A stretch of 64,000 bases of DNA from Radicibacter daui (GTDB lineage: Bacteria > Pseudomonadota > Alphaproteobacteria > Radicibacterales > Radicibacteraceae), in the NCBI GenBank assembly GCA_030657355.1, contig CP131056.1, forward strand, positions 1,942,501 to 2,006,500. The letters are read 5' to 3'. Of the stretch, positions 1-7,877 are shown piece after piece. The position numbers and the translations under genes were made by a program. Each line of letters starts with the position of its first letter. The first letter of the stretch is position 1. A model generated the notes under the pieces. The model saw only the letters and a program-made list of their open reading frames with translations. It was not told the origin of the DNA and searched no databases.

Positions 1-136
1 TAATGGCCGCCTGGACAGACTCCCTATGACCATGCGGGTATGTTAAACCGGGTAACTGGAATGTTTTGGCTACACTTTTGAGCAGTTTTCATTTCTCGGT
101 AAGCAGGACAGACTACTGAATAACGAGACACATTCG

Positions 137-154
137 GCCGGCAACGTTGTCGGC
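137..154. repeat. Near-perfect palindrome upstream of cheA
   Basis: GCCGGCAAC followed directly by GTTGTCGGC gives an 18-bp dyad with one mismatched pair, about 33 bases before the cheA start codon. It could be an operator or a leader hairpin; nothing else in the 186 bases before cheA was recognised. The cheA ribosome site is probably the GAGGCGGTAAG stretch just before the ATG. Confidence 0.3.
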
Positions 155-186
155 GACCCTTGTCAGTGAGGCGGTAAGACCAAGCC

Positions 187-2904
187 ATGGACGACTTGCT
201 CAGTGAATTCCTGACCGAAACCACCGAAAACATTTCGGTCCTGGACGTCGAACTTGTGCGTCTTGAGCAAAATCCGAACGACCCGGAACTGCTCGGAAAC
301 ATTTTCCGTCTCGTCCATACCATCAAGGGAACCTGCGGGTTTCTGGGGCTTCCGCGGCTTGAGGCCGTGGCGCATGCCGGCGAGAACGTGCTCGGCAAGT
401 TCCGTGACGGCGAGCTGGAAGTTACGCCCGAGGCGGTGACGATCATTCTTGAGGCGCTCGACGTCATCAAGGCGCTGCTGGGCACGCTGGAAGCGACCGA
501 GCAGGAGCCGGAAGGCGACGACTCAGACCTCATCCGCCGGTTGAACCTGATGGCGGAAGGCAAATCGCCGGCTGCCGAAGCGGCAAAAAAGAAGCAGGCC
601 GAGATCGACGCCGAAGGCGCCGGCGCCAAGGACAGCGATGAGCTGCAGGCCCTCTTCGATGCCACGCCCACCGATCCGGAATTCGTAACCAAGCACCGCG
701 CCGCCGAGCCGGAACCCGAGCCCGAGCCTGCCCCGGTGGCGACTCCGGCGCCGGTGGCGAAGAAGGAAGAGACTGCTCCCGCCGTGCGCCCGGCGCCGGC
801 TGCTTCTGCCGCCTCTGCCGCCCCGGCGGGCGAGCCCAAGGAAAGCTCGGTTGCCCAGCAGTCCATCCGCGTCAATGTGGATGTGCTGGAAAACCTGATG
901 ACGATGGTCTCCGAGCTGGTGCTGACCCGCAACCAGCTGATGCAGATCCTGCGCAGCCAGAAGGAAAGCGAATTCGCCGCCCCGCTGCAGCGCCTCAACC
1001 ACGTGACTTCCGAACTCCAGGAAGGCGTGATGAAGACGCGCATGCAGCCCATCGGCAATGCCTGGGCCAAGCTGCCGCGTCTGGTGCGCGATCTCTCGAT
1101 CGAATGCCACAAGAAGATCGATCTGCAGATGCTGGGCGCCGACACCGAGCTTGACCGCCAGGTGCTGGACCTCATCAAGGACCCGCTCACCCACATGGTG
1201 CGCAACTCCGCCGACCACGGGCTGGAGACGCCGGACCTGCGCGTTGCCGCCGGCAAGCCGGAGACGGGCCGCATCACCCTCAACGCCTATCATGAAGGCG
1301 GCCACATCATCATCGACATCTCCGATGATGGCCGTGGTCTGGACAAGGAACGCATTGCCGCCAAGGCAGTGCAGAACGGTCTGGCGTCCGAAATGGAAAT
1401 CGCCAGCATGTCCGACCAGCAGATCTACCAGTTCATCTTCAAGGCGGGCTTCTCCACGGCGGCTGCCGTCACCAGCGTTTCCGGCCGCGGCGTCGGCATG
1501 GACGTGGTGCGCACCAACATCGAGAAGATCGGCGGCACCATCGAGCTGAAGAGCAAGCCCGGCAAGGGCTCGACCTTCATCATCAAAATTCCGCTCACCC
1601 TCGCCATCGTCTCCGCGCTGGTGGTGGAATGCGTCTCCGAGCGCTTCGCCATCCCGCAGATCAGCGTTGTCGAACTCGTGCGTGCCGCTGCCAACAGCGA
1701 GCACAAGATCGAGAACATCAACAACACCTCGGTCCTGCGCCTGCGCAACCGCCTGCTGCCGCTCGTCTCGCTCCCGCATCTGCTCGGCCTCGAGCGCGAT
1801 GAGGCTGCGCCGGAAGAAACCTTCATCGTGGTGACCCAGGTCGGCACCTACAATTTCGGCATCATGGTCGACCGCGTGTTCGACACCGAAGAAATCGTGG
1901 TGAAGCCGGTGGCGCCGATCCTGCGCCATATCGAGATGTTCTCGGGCAACACCATCCTGGGCGATGGCACCGTCATCATGATCCTCGACCCGAACGGCAT
2001 TGCCGCCACCACGGGCGAGATCACCGTGGGCGACAGCGTTGCCGCCGAGGCGGAAGCATCGCGCACCAAGCGGGCCGACAACCTCATGACCCTGCTGCTG
2101 TTCAGCGCCGGCGACATGGCGCCCAAGGCGGTGCCGCTCTCCATCGTGGCGCGCCTGGAAGACATCGACCTCAAGACGGTGGAATATTCCAACGGCCAGC
2201 CGCTGGTGCAGTATCGCGGCAAGCTGATGCCGCTGGTGCCCTTCGACCCGGCCTACCAGCTGGAGCGCGAAGGCCGCAAGCCGGTGCTGGTGTTTGCCGA
2301 TGGTGAGCGCTCGATGGGCCTCATCGTCGACGAGATCGTGGACATCGTGGAAGACCGGCTCAATGTCGAGCTCTCCGGCGAGCGTCCCGGCCTCATGGGC
2401 AGCGCCATCATCGCCGGCAAGGCGACGGATGTCATCGATGTGGGCTTCTACCTGCATCAGGCCTTCGCCGACTGGTTCGGCACCGAGGATGAGGATGCGT
2501 TCGAGCAGGAAGCCGGCAAGCGCGTGCTGCTGGTCGATGACAGCGCCTTCTTCCGCAACCTGCTGGCACCGCTCCTCAAGGTGAACGGCTACGACGTGAC
2601 CGCCGTGGAAAGCCCGATGGAGGCGCTTGGCCTGCACGAGCAGGGCGAGGATTACGACGTGATCGTGACCGACATCGAGATGCCGGGCATGAGCGGCTTC
2701 GACTTCGCCCGCAAGATCCGCGGCGATGCCGAGGGCCGGTGGCGCACCACGCCGATGATCGCGCTTTCCAGCCACGCCACCCCGCGCGACTTCGAGCGTG
2801 GCCGTGAAGTCGGCTTTACCGACTATGTGGCCAAGTTCGACCGCGAGGCGCTGCTGCAGACCCTGCTGCAGACGCTGGGTGAGGCACGGGCTGCCGCTGA
2901 GTGA
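187..2904 (+). CDS. cheA: Hybrid chemotaxis histidine kinase CheA with C-terminal receiver
   Basis: Cytoplasmic kinase that phosphorylates itself in response to chemoreceptors and passes phosphate to CheY and CheB. At 905 residues it is longer than a classical CheA (about 650). Order of domains: Hpt (about 1-105, phospho-accepting His44 in HTIKGTCGF), an Ala/Pro/Glu-rich linker, dimerisation helices (about 280-330), HATPase with N-box near residues 333-346 (DPLTHMVRNSADHG) and a DDGRG box, a first CheW-like domain (about 465-600), a second CheW-like domain (about 630-765), and a receiver (about 778-895) with phospho-acceptor Asp829. It heads a che operon that has no separate cheW, so the two CheW-like domains may share receptor coupling. 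The receiver may act as a phosphate sink. Identification is secure; the roles of the extra domains are inference. Confidence 0.97.
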   Translation: MDDLLSEFLTETTENISVLDVELVRLEQNPNDPELLGNIFRLVHTIKGTCGFLGLPRLEAVAHAGENVLGKFRDGELEVTPEAVTIILEALDVIKALLGTLEATEQEPEGDDSDLIRRLNLMAEGKSPAAEAAKKKQAEIDAEGAGAKDSDELQALFDATPTDPEFVTKHRAAEPEPEPEPAPVATPAPVAKKEETAPAVRPAPAASAASAAPAGEPKESSVAQQSIRVNVDVLENLMTMVSELVLTRNQLMQILRSQKESEFAAPLQRLNHVTSELQEGVMKTRMQPIGNAWAKLPRLVRDLSIECHKKIDLQMLGADTELDRQVLDLIKDPLTHMVRNSADHGLETPDLRVAAGKPETGRITLNAYHEGGHIIIDISDDGRGLDKERIAAKAVQNGLASEMEIASMSDQQIYQFIFKAGFSTAAAVTSVSGRGVGMDVVRTNIEKIGGTIELKSKPGKGSTFIIKIPLTLAIVSALVVECVSERFAIPQISVVELVRAAANSEHKIENINNTSVLRLRNRLLPLVSLPHLLGLERDEAAPEETFIVVTQVGTYNFGIMVDRVFDTEEIVVKPVAPILRHIEMFSGNTILGDGTVIMILDPNGIAATTGEITVGDSVAAEAEASRTKRADNLMTLLLFSAGDMAPKAVPLSIVARLEDIDLKTVEYSNGQPLVQYRGKLMPLVPFDPAYQLEREGRKPVLVFADGERSMGLIVDEIVDIVEDRLNVELSGERPGLMGSAIIAGKATDVIDVGFYLHQAFADWFGTEDEDAFEQEAGKRVLLVDDSAFFRNLLAPLLKVNGYDVTAVESPMEALGLHEQGEDYDVIVTDIEMPGMSGFDFARKIRGDAEGRWRTTPMIALSSHATPRDFERGREVGFTDYVAKFDREALLQTLLQTLGEARAAAE

Positions 2905-2930
2905 CGTTTCTGAAAAGGTCGGAAATCGGA

Positions 2931-2969
2931 CTTGCCCGGGAAGGTGATTGAAAGCACCTTTCCGGCAAG
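2931..2969. repeat. Imperfect hairpin in the cheA-cheY gap
   Basis: CTTGCCCGGGAAGGTG pairs imperfectly with CACCTTTCCGGCAAG across an 8-base loop. No T-run follows, so it is more likely an mRNA processing or stabilising structure than a terminator. A second perfect 7-bp hairpin (GCCGGCA...TGCCGGC) lies at 3028-3047. Confidence 0.5.
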
Positions 2970-3074
2970 CCCGGTCTCAACCCAGACCAACCGGCATAAC
3001 GCCGGAGGACCATGACAAGGCCAGGCCGCCGGCAGGATAATGCCGGCAGTTGAAATGACGGTGGGAAACGCCTG

Positions 3075-3446
3075 ATGGAACAGAAAACGTGCCTCGTCGT
3101 TGACGACAGCCGGGTGGTGCGCAAGGTGGCGCGCAAGATCCTGGAGGAGCTGGGCTTCGCCTGCTCGGAGGCTGAAGACGGCCTCAAGGCGATGGAATCC
3201 TGCGCCAACAGCATGCCCGATGCCATTCTGCTGGACTGGAACATGCCGGTGATGAGCGGCATCGAGTTCCTGCGCCGCCTGCGCAAGATGACCCACGGCA
3301 CCACGCCCAAGGTGGTGTTCTGCACCACCGAGAACGATATCGCCCACATCCAGGAGGCACTGGCCGCCGGGGCGGACGAATACATCATGAAGCCGTTCGA
3401 TAACGACATCATCCAGACCAAGTTCATGCAGGTCGGCCTGCTCTAG
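3075..3446 (+). CDS. cheY: Single-domain response regulator CheY
   Basis: Diffusible receiver that, once phosphorylated by CheA, binds the FliM/FliN switch and alters motor rotation. The 123 residues form one receiver domain. Acid pocket Asp10-Asp11, phospho-acceptor Asp54, switch Thr84/85 and Lys106 in the IMKPF motif are all present. There is no output domain. It sits 170 bases after cheA and 74 bases before cheB in the same direction, the usual alphaproteobacterial che order apart from the absent cheW. Confidence 0.94.
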   Translation: MEQKTCLVVDDSRVVRKVARKILEELGFACSEAEDGLKAMESCANSMPDAILLDWNMPVMSGIEFLRRLRKMTHGTTPKVVFCTTENDIAHIQEALAAGADEYIMKPFDNDIIQTKFMQVGLL

Positions 3447-3520
3447 GGACTGATCCGGGCACGCTCCCCTCGTGCTTTCGCCATCCGCCGCTTCAAGGTT
3501 CCAGGGAATATTCACCCCAC

Positions 3521-5080
3521 ATGACTGAGCATCTCGGCACCGCTGCTGATCCTGTCCGCGTCATGGTCGTTGACGACAGTGCCGTTATTCGCGGCCTGCT
3601 CATCCGTGCCCTGTCGGCGGATAGCGGCATCAATGTCGTCACTGAGGCCAGTGACGGGCAGATGGCGGTGGATCTCACTTACGAGCATCGCGATCTCGAT
3701 GTGGTGGTGCTCGATATCGAGATGCCGGTGATGGACGGCCTGACCGCCTTGCCGCTTCTCATCAAGTCGCTGCCGCATGTGCGCATCATCATGGCCTCGA
3801 CGCTGACGCTCAAGAATGCCGAGATCAGCCTCAGGGCCCTTACGCTGGGCGCTGCCGATTATGTGCCCAAGCCCAGTTCGGCCAGCGAGCTGCAGGCGGC
3901 CGACAGTTTCCAGCATGAGCTTATCTCCAAGGTAAAGGCACTGGGCCAGGTGGCGCGCCGCTCTTTCGAGCTGGCAAAACTCGCCAAGAGCCAGCCGCAG
4001 CAGCCGGCCCCGGAAGCCGCGCCCGCGCCGGGCCTTGCCGGCAAGCCCTTTGCCGCCGAGCGCCGCCGCCACGCCACCCGCCAGCATTTTGCCGCCCCGT
4101 CGCGCCAGCCCTATGCGGCGCCGGTCTATCAGCCCGGCCCGGCCGCCTTTGCGCCGCCGTCTGCACCCGCTCCCGCACCGGTGACGCCTGCGGCCGCCCC
4201 GGCACCGGCAGCCCCGAGCCAGAGTGCCGCTCCGGCGAGCGCGCCGGGTGCCAAACCGGCAACCGTGGCAGCTACCCCGGCGCCGGCAGCGCCCACCGCC
4301 CGGATCGAGACGCCGCGCCCTGTCGAGCGTCCGGCTGGGGCACCGGCCGCCAAACCGGCAGAGCAGAAGGCCCCGCCGGTGGCAAACCCGTCACCGCATG
4401 TGCCGGTCGCCGCGCGCCGGCAGGTGGTGCCACCGCCGCCGCCGCTGCGGCCCATTCATGCTCCGCCGCAACCGGCCCAGCCGCTGAAGCGTGCGCCGGC
4501 CCGGCCGGATGCCATCGCCATCGGCAGTTCCACCGGCGGCCCACAGGCGCTGTTCCAGGTACTGCCGCATCTGGCCGGCGTGCCGCAGCCCATCTTCATC
4601 ACCCAGCATATGCCGCCGACCTTCACGGCGATCCTTGCCGAGCACGTCACCCGCCAGTGCGGCATCCTGTGCCGCGAAGCGCAGGATGGCGAGCCGGTGA
4701 CGGGCGGGCGCATCTATCTGGCGCCGGGTGATTTCCACATGACCATCGAGCGCCGCGGGCCGGGGCTTGTGATCTCGCTCAACCAGGGGCCGCCGGAGAA
4801 TTTCTGCCGGCCTTCCGTGGAGCCGATGATGCGCAGCCTTGTGCAGGTGTTTGGTGCCAAGCTTCTCTCGGTCATCCTGACCGGCATGGGGCGCGACGGG
4901 GCGGACGGGTGTGTGCTCACCCACAAGGCCGGCGGTACCGTGCTGACACAGGACGAGGCTACCAGCGTGGTGTGGGGCATGCCCGGGGCCGTCGCCCACA
5001 CAGGCATTGCGGACGCGATCCTGCCGCTTGGCGAGATCGGTCCGACGATCCAGCGGATTGCATTGAGGACGGCAGCATGA
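3521..5080 (+). CDS. cheB: Chemotaxis methylesterase/deamidase CheB
   Basis: Removes methyl groups from receptor glutamates during adaptation, opposing CheR. The receiver covers about residues 12-125 (Asp18-Asp19, phospho-acceptor Asp65, KPSS). A long Ala/Pro-rich linker of about 170 residues follows (about 155-325), then the catalytic domain (about 328-519). That domain has the nucleophile Ser337 in GSSTGG, His363 in TQHMPP and the acidic residue in GMGRDGADG. At 519 residues it is well above the usual 350, and the excess is the linker. Its stop overlaps the cheR start (ATGA), so the two are probably translationally coupled. Confidence 0.96.
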   Translation: MTEHLGTAADPVRVMVVDDSAVIRGLLIRALSADSGINVVTEASDGQMAVDLTYEHRDLDVVVLDIEMPVMDGLTALPLLIKSLPHVRIIMASTLTLKNAEISLRALTLGAADYVPKPSSASELQAADSFQHELISKVKALGQVARRSFELAKLAKSQPQQPAPEAAPAPGLAGKPFAAERRRHATRQHFAAPSRQPYAAPVYQPGPAAFAPPSAPAPAPVTPAAAPAPAAPSQSAAPASAPGAKPATVAATPAPAAPTARIETPRPVERPAGAPAAKPAEQKAPPVANPSPHVPVAARRQVVPPPPPLRPIHAPPQPAQPLKRAPARPDAIAIGSSTGGPQALFQVLPHLAGVPQPIFITQHMPPTFTAILAEHVTRQCGILCREAQDGEPVTGGRIYLAPGDFHMTIERRGPGLVISLNQGPPENFCRPSVEPMMRSLVQVFGAKLLSVILTGMGRDGADGCVLTHKAGGTVLTQDEATSVVWGMPGAVAHTGIADAILPLGEIGPTIQRIALRTAA

Positions 5081-5886
5081 AGGTCGAAGATTTCGACATG
5101 TTTTGCAGTCTGCTGAAGCAGCGTTCCGGTCTCGTCCTTACGCGGGACAAGGCCTACCTGCTGGAAAGCCGGCTGATGCCCGTTGCACGGCGCAACAACA
5201 TGGCCGATCTGGACGCGCTGGCATTGGCCGTGCGGACGAAGCGGGACGAAAAGCTGCTGGAGCAGATCACCGAAGCGATGACGACGAACGAAACGTCGTT
5301 CATGCGCGATGGCAGGCCGTTCGACCTGTTCAAGACGGTGGTGCTGCCCAAGATGCTGGAAGCACGCGCCGCCAAGCGCCACATCCGAATCTGGTCGGCC
5401 GCCTCTTCTACCGGGCAGGAAGCCTATTCCCTCGCCATGCTTATGGAAGAGGAAAAGCACAAGCTCGCCGGCTGGCGCATCGAGATTGTCGGTACCGACC
5501 TTTCCGCCGAGGTGGTGGAGCGCGCAAGGCTGGGTGTCTACACCCAGTTCGAAGTGCAGCGCGGCCTGCCGGTGCAGATGCTGGTGAAATATTTCACCCA
5601 GCAGGGTGACAAGTGGGCCATCAGCCCGGATTTGAAGCGCAACATCAATTTCCGCGTCTTCAACCTGCTGGGCGATCTCAGCGTGCTCGGCCAGTTCGAC
5701 ATCGTCTTCTGCCGTAATGTGCTGATCTATTTCGACCAGCCGACCAAAGCGCAGGTGCTGGCCGGCATCGCCCGCCAGATGCCGAAGGACGGTTACCTCT
5801 TCCTCGGCGGCGCCGAAACGGTGCTGGGCATCACGGAGAAGTTCCGCCCGGTGGAGAGCCAGCGCGGGCTTTATTACCCGGCGTGA
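5077..5886 (+). CDS. cheR: Chemotaxis receptor methyltransferase CheR
   Basis: Transfers methyl groups from S-adenosylmethionine to receptor glutamates. The chosen ATG overlaps the cheB stop by four bases and gives 269 residues, the normal CheR length; an upstream in-frame extension would lie inside cheB. Family marks are the N-terminal helical domain (MKVEDFDMFCSLL), the SAM-binding stretch near residues 103-115 (RIWSAASSTGQEAYSLA) and DIVFCRNVLIYF near 208-219. The C-terminal pentapeptide-binding extension of some CheR proteins is not evident. It is the last gene of the che operon and is followed by a convergent gene of different composition. Confidence 0.96.
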   Translation: MKVEDFDMFCSLLKQRSGLVLTRDKAYLLESRLMPVARRNNMADLDALALAVRTKRDEKLLEQITEAMTTNETSFMRDGRPFDLFKTVVLPKMLEARAAKRHIRIWSAASSTGQEAYSLAMLMEEEKHKLAGWRIEIVGTDLSAEVVERARLGVYTQFEVQRGLPVQMLVKYFTQQGDKWAISPDLKRNINFRVFNLLGDLSVLGQFDIVFCRNVLIYFDQPTKAQVLAGIARQMPKDGYLFLGGAETVLGITEKFRPVESQRGLYYPA

Positions 5887-5928
5887 GAGTTCGGAACCAT
5901 AACAGGCACGTCTAGTTTCCTAACTTAT

Positions 5929-6825
5929 CTAACCTTCTACGGCTTTCTTCGCGAGGTGGGGGCCAATGTTAGGCTGGATAAAGTGAAATTTTATCGTGTT
6001 TCCGGCTGTGATCTCGTCCGGTCCTATTGGCTCCCAACCCGGTCCCGGGTGTTCGCTCCATGTATCAATTGCTGGTGTAGAGAAATTTCCTTTGAAATCA
6101 CGATCGGTGATTGAATAGGAACCGTTAACCAGCCAAGCCTCCATTCGCGCCCGATAGACGACCCATTCGCTCTTTAAGCTTAGCTTGATTGGGCCAATAT
6201 CGCTGTTTGTCTTCAGCGTGAGCGAGCAATATCGAACAGGTGTGATCTGAAGCGCTATGGCCTTCTTGAAGGCAGGAAAATCGGCGTCATATAATTTGGA
6301 CAGACCTTGATGCGCCGTCACCACTTCACCATCGACTACTCCTTCTGCATTGAGTATTTCGCTCCAATTGACCTCTCCATTAACTCCTTCGACGATCAAA
6401 AGCGGTTTTTCACGGAGGCAATAAGCCTCGAATGCGATCATCTCAGGAATGGTGGGCGGGGCATTTTCGAATAGCATACAACAAGAGATGCCTCGTCTTT
6501 GGGCCTTCTTCAATGTTCCTTCTGTAAAGCCCGAGTAGCTATAGATGACTCCCTTATGGGCTCCTGAAGATCCAAGCTCGCCAACGAAAGCATCAAGTTG
6601 TTGGATGGTTAGTCGCCGCTTGTAACGTTTGCAGCTGACAAGAATGCGGATCGAAAAATGGCCGCCGAAATTAGTTTCGATCCAGACGTCTCGTTGGCGT
6701 GGTAGACCCGTGTCGAGATCTAGGGTCGTCGCATCGTGTACGACATTTGCGCCAGGTGCGAGAGCCGCACAGAAAGCGGCAACAGCCAGCTCAAACTGCT
6801 TCCAGCTGGGGTTGTCGTTTCGCAT
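5929..6825 (-). CDS. Mrr-like restriction endonuclease-fold protein (probable acquired gene)
   Basis: The N-terminal half (about residues 8-125) resembles the Mrr-like PD-(D/E)XK nuclease fold. It has Glu12 in a KQFE helix, Asp46 in RQRDVWIE, a core strand ending SCK (64-66) followed by KRYKRRLTIQQ, and a GVIYSYSGFT stretch typical of the next strand. Family members usually have ECK where this has SCK, so activity is uncertain. The C-terminal 170 residues are not recognised. The gene is visibly lower in G+C than its neighbours and uses A/T-ending codons freely, and it lies between core genes, consistent with horizontal acquisition. The frame stays open for about 20 codons upstream of the ATG without an ATG/GTG/TTG start, so the N-terminus may be truncated. 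Function, defence or otherwise, is inferred from fold only. Confidence 0.7.
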   Translation of the reverse strand: MRNDNPSWKQFELAVAAFCAALAPGANVVHDATTLDLDTGLPRQRDVWIETNFGGHFSIRILVSCKRYKRRLTIQQLDAFVGELGSSGAHKGVIYSYSGFTEGTLKKAQRRGISCCMLFENAPPTIPEMIAFEAYCLREKPLLIVEGVNGEVNWSEILNAEGVVDGEVVTAHQGLSKLYDADFPAFKKAIALQITPVRYCSLTLKTNSDIGPIKLSLKSEWVVYRARMEAWLVNGSYSITDRDFKGNFSTPAIDTWSEHPGPGWEPIGPDEITAGNTIKFHFIQPNIGPHLAKKAVEG

Positions 6826-6913
6826 GATCAGGCGCTCAATGTCGGTCGAGTTCGAAGCGATCTCTTTTAGTTCTGCATCGCTTCAAATGCCTGCGCAACG
6901 CCTGGAGATTGGC

Positions 6914-7675
6914 TCAGGCCTCGGCCGCCATCTTCGCCGAACTCGGCCGTCTTGCCGGAGCGGTCGCGCGGCGGCGGCTCGGCAGGCGCGGGGGTTCTTC
7001 CTGCGGGTCCTGCAGCATGTAGCCGCGACCCCAGACGGTCTCGATATAGTTCTCGCCCTGACCGGCCTGCGTCAGCTTCTTGCGCAGCTTGCAGACAAAG
7101 ACGTCGATGATCTTCAGTTCCGGCTCGTCGATGCCGCCATAGAGATGGTTGAGAAACATTTCCTTGGTGAGCGTGGTGCCCTTGCGCAGGGCCAGCAGCT
7201 CCAGGATGCCGTATTCCTTGCCGGTGAGGTGCACCGGCTTGCCATCCACCTCGACCGAGCGGTTGTCGAGATTGATGCTGAGCTTGCCGGTCTTGATGAC
7301 CGAATGCGCATGGCCCTTGGAGCGACGCACGATGGCCTGCACGCGCGCGAACAGCTCGCGGCGGTCAAACGGCTTGGTCAGATAGTCATCCGCGCCGAAA
7401 CCGAGACCCTTGAGCTTGTGATCCATCTCGGTGAGGCCGGAGAGGATGAGGATGGGCGTATCGACGCGCGCGGCGCGCAGGCGGCGCAGCACCTCGTAGC
7501 CATCGATATCCGGCAGCATCAGATCGAGGATGATGATGTCGTAATCGTAGATCTTGCCGATCTCGAGCCCGTCTTCGCCAAGTTCGGTCACATCGACAAT
7601 GAACCCTTCGCTGCGCAGCATCATCTCGATGCTTTTGGCGAGGGCGATATCGTCTTCAACGAGCAGGACACGCAT
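6914..7675 (-). CDS. ctrA: Cell cycle response regulator CtrA
   Basis: OmpR-type transcription factor that in alphaproteobacteria controls motility and, in some lineages, the cell cycle. The start chosen gives the conserved N-terminus MRVLLVEDD; a start six codons upstream is possible. The receiver (about 1-115) has phospho-acceptor Asp51 and Lys101 (LTKPF). The winged-helix domain (about 125-230) has the CtrA-typical [12 protein letters not shown] and [13 protein letters not shown] basic Ala/Pro/Arg tail of about 25 residues follows, making it 253 residues against about 230 in Caulobacter. In Rhodospirillales CtrA usually acts on flagellar genes, which fits its place between che and fliI. 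A TTAA-N7-TCAA box lies just upstream and could serve autoregulation. Confidence 0.95.
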   Translation of the reverse strand: MRVLLVEDDIALAKSIEMMLRSEGFIVDVTELGEDGLEIGKIYDYDIIILDLMLPDIDGYEVLRRLRAARVDTPILILSGLTEMDHKLKGLGFGADDYLTKPFDRRELFARVQAIVRRSKGHAHSVIKTGKLSINLDNRSVEVDGKPVHLTGKEYGILELLALRKGTTLTKEMFLNHLYGGIDEPELKIIDVFVCKLRKKLTQAGQGENYIETVWGRGYMLQDPQEEPPRLPSRRRATAPARRPSSAKMAAEA

Positions 7676-7736
7676 CGGCTTGGCTCCCGGCAAAGGCCGT
7701 TTGGGACCGCAACTTCTTAAGACTATAAGGGCGTCG

Positions 7737-7751
7737 TTAAGGATTGATCAA
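7737..7751. promoter_or_regulatory. Candidate CtrA-binding box between ctrA and fliI
   Basis: TTAA-GGATTGA-TCAA matches seven of eight conserved bases of the TTAA-N7-TTAA CtrA box. It lies in the 202-base divergent region, 62 bases before the ctrA start and 127 before fliI. It could serve ctrA autoregulation, fliI activation or both. Only the motif is seen; binding is inferred. Confidence 0.4.
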
Positions 7752-7877
7752 GGTTTCATAATCACAAGGAAAGCTGGCAGGCTGCAAAGCCCCGAAAGCT
7801 GCGGCCTTTGATCCTAGCGGCAGAAGCGCTACACTTGCCAAATGTACGTTTTGTAACGCGGTTTTGCGGAGGGCGAG

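Noticed and set aside
67-82. TGGCTACACTTTTGAG upstream of cheA as a sigma-54 promoter
   Set aside because: Spacing is right but the invariant GC is GA and the first element has two further mismatches.
523-2775. 750-codon open frame on the minus strand inside cheA
   Set aside because: It mirrors cheA, is His/Asp/Arg-rich as expected of an antisense frame in G+C-rich DNA, and has no recognisable domain.
5078-5886. Longer CheR beginning at 4909
   Set aside because: The extra 56 residues lie inside cheB and are unlike CheR; the ATGA overlap gives the normal length.
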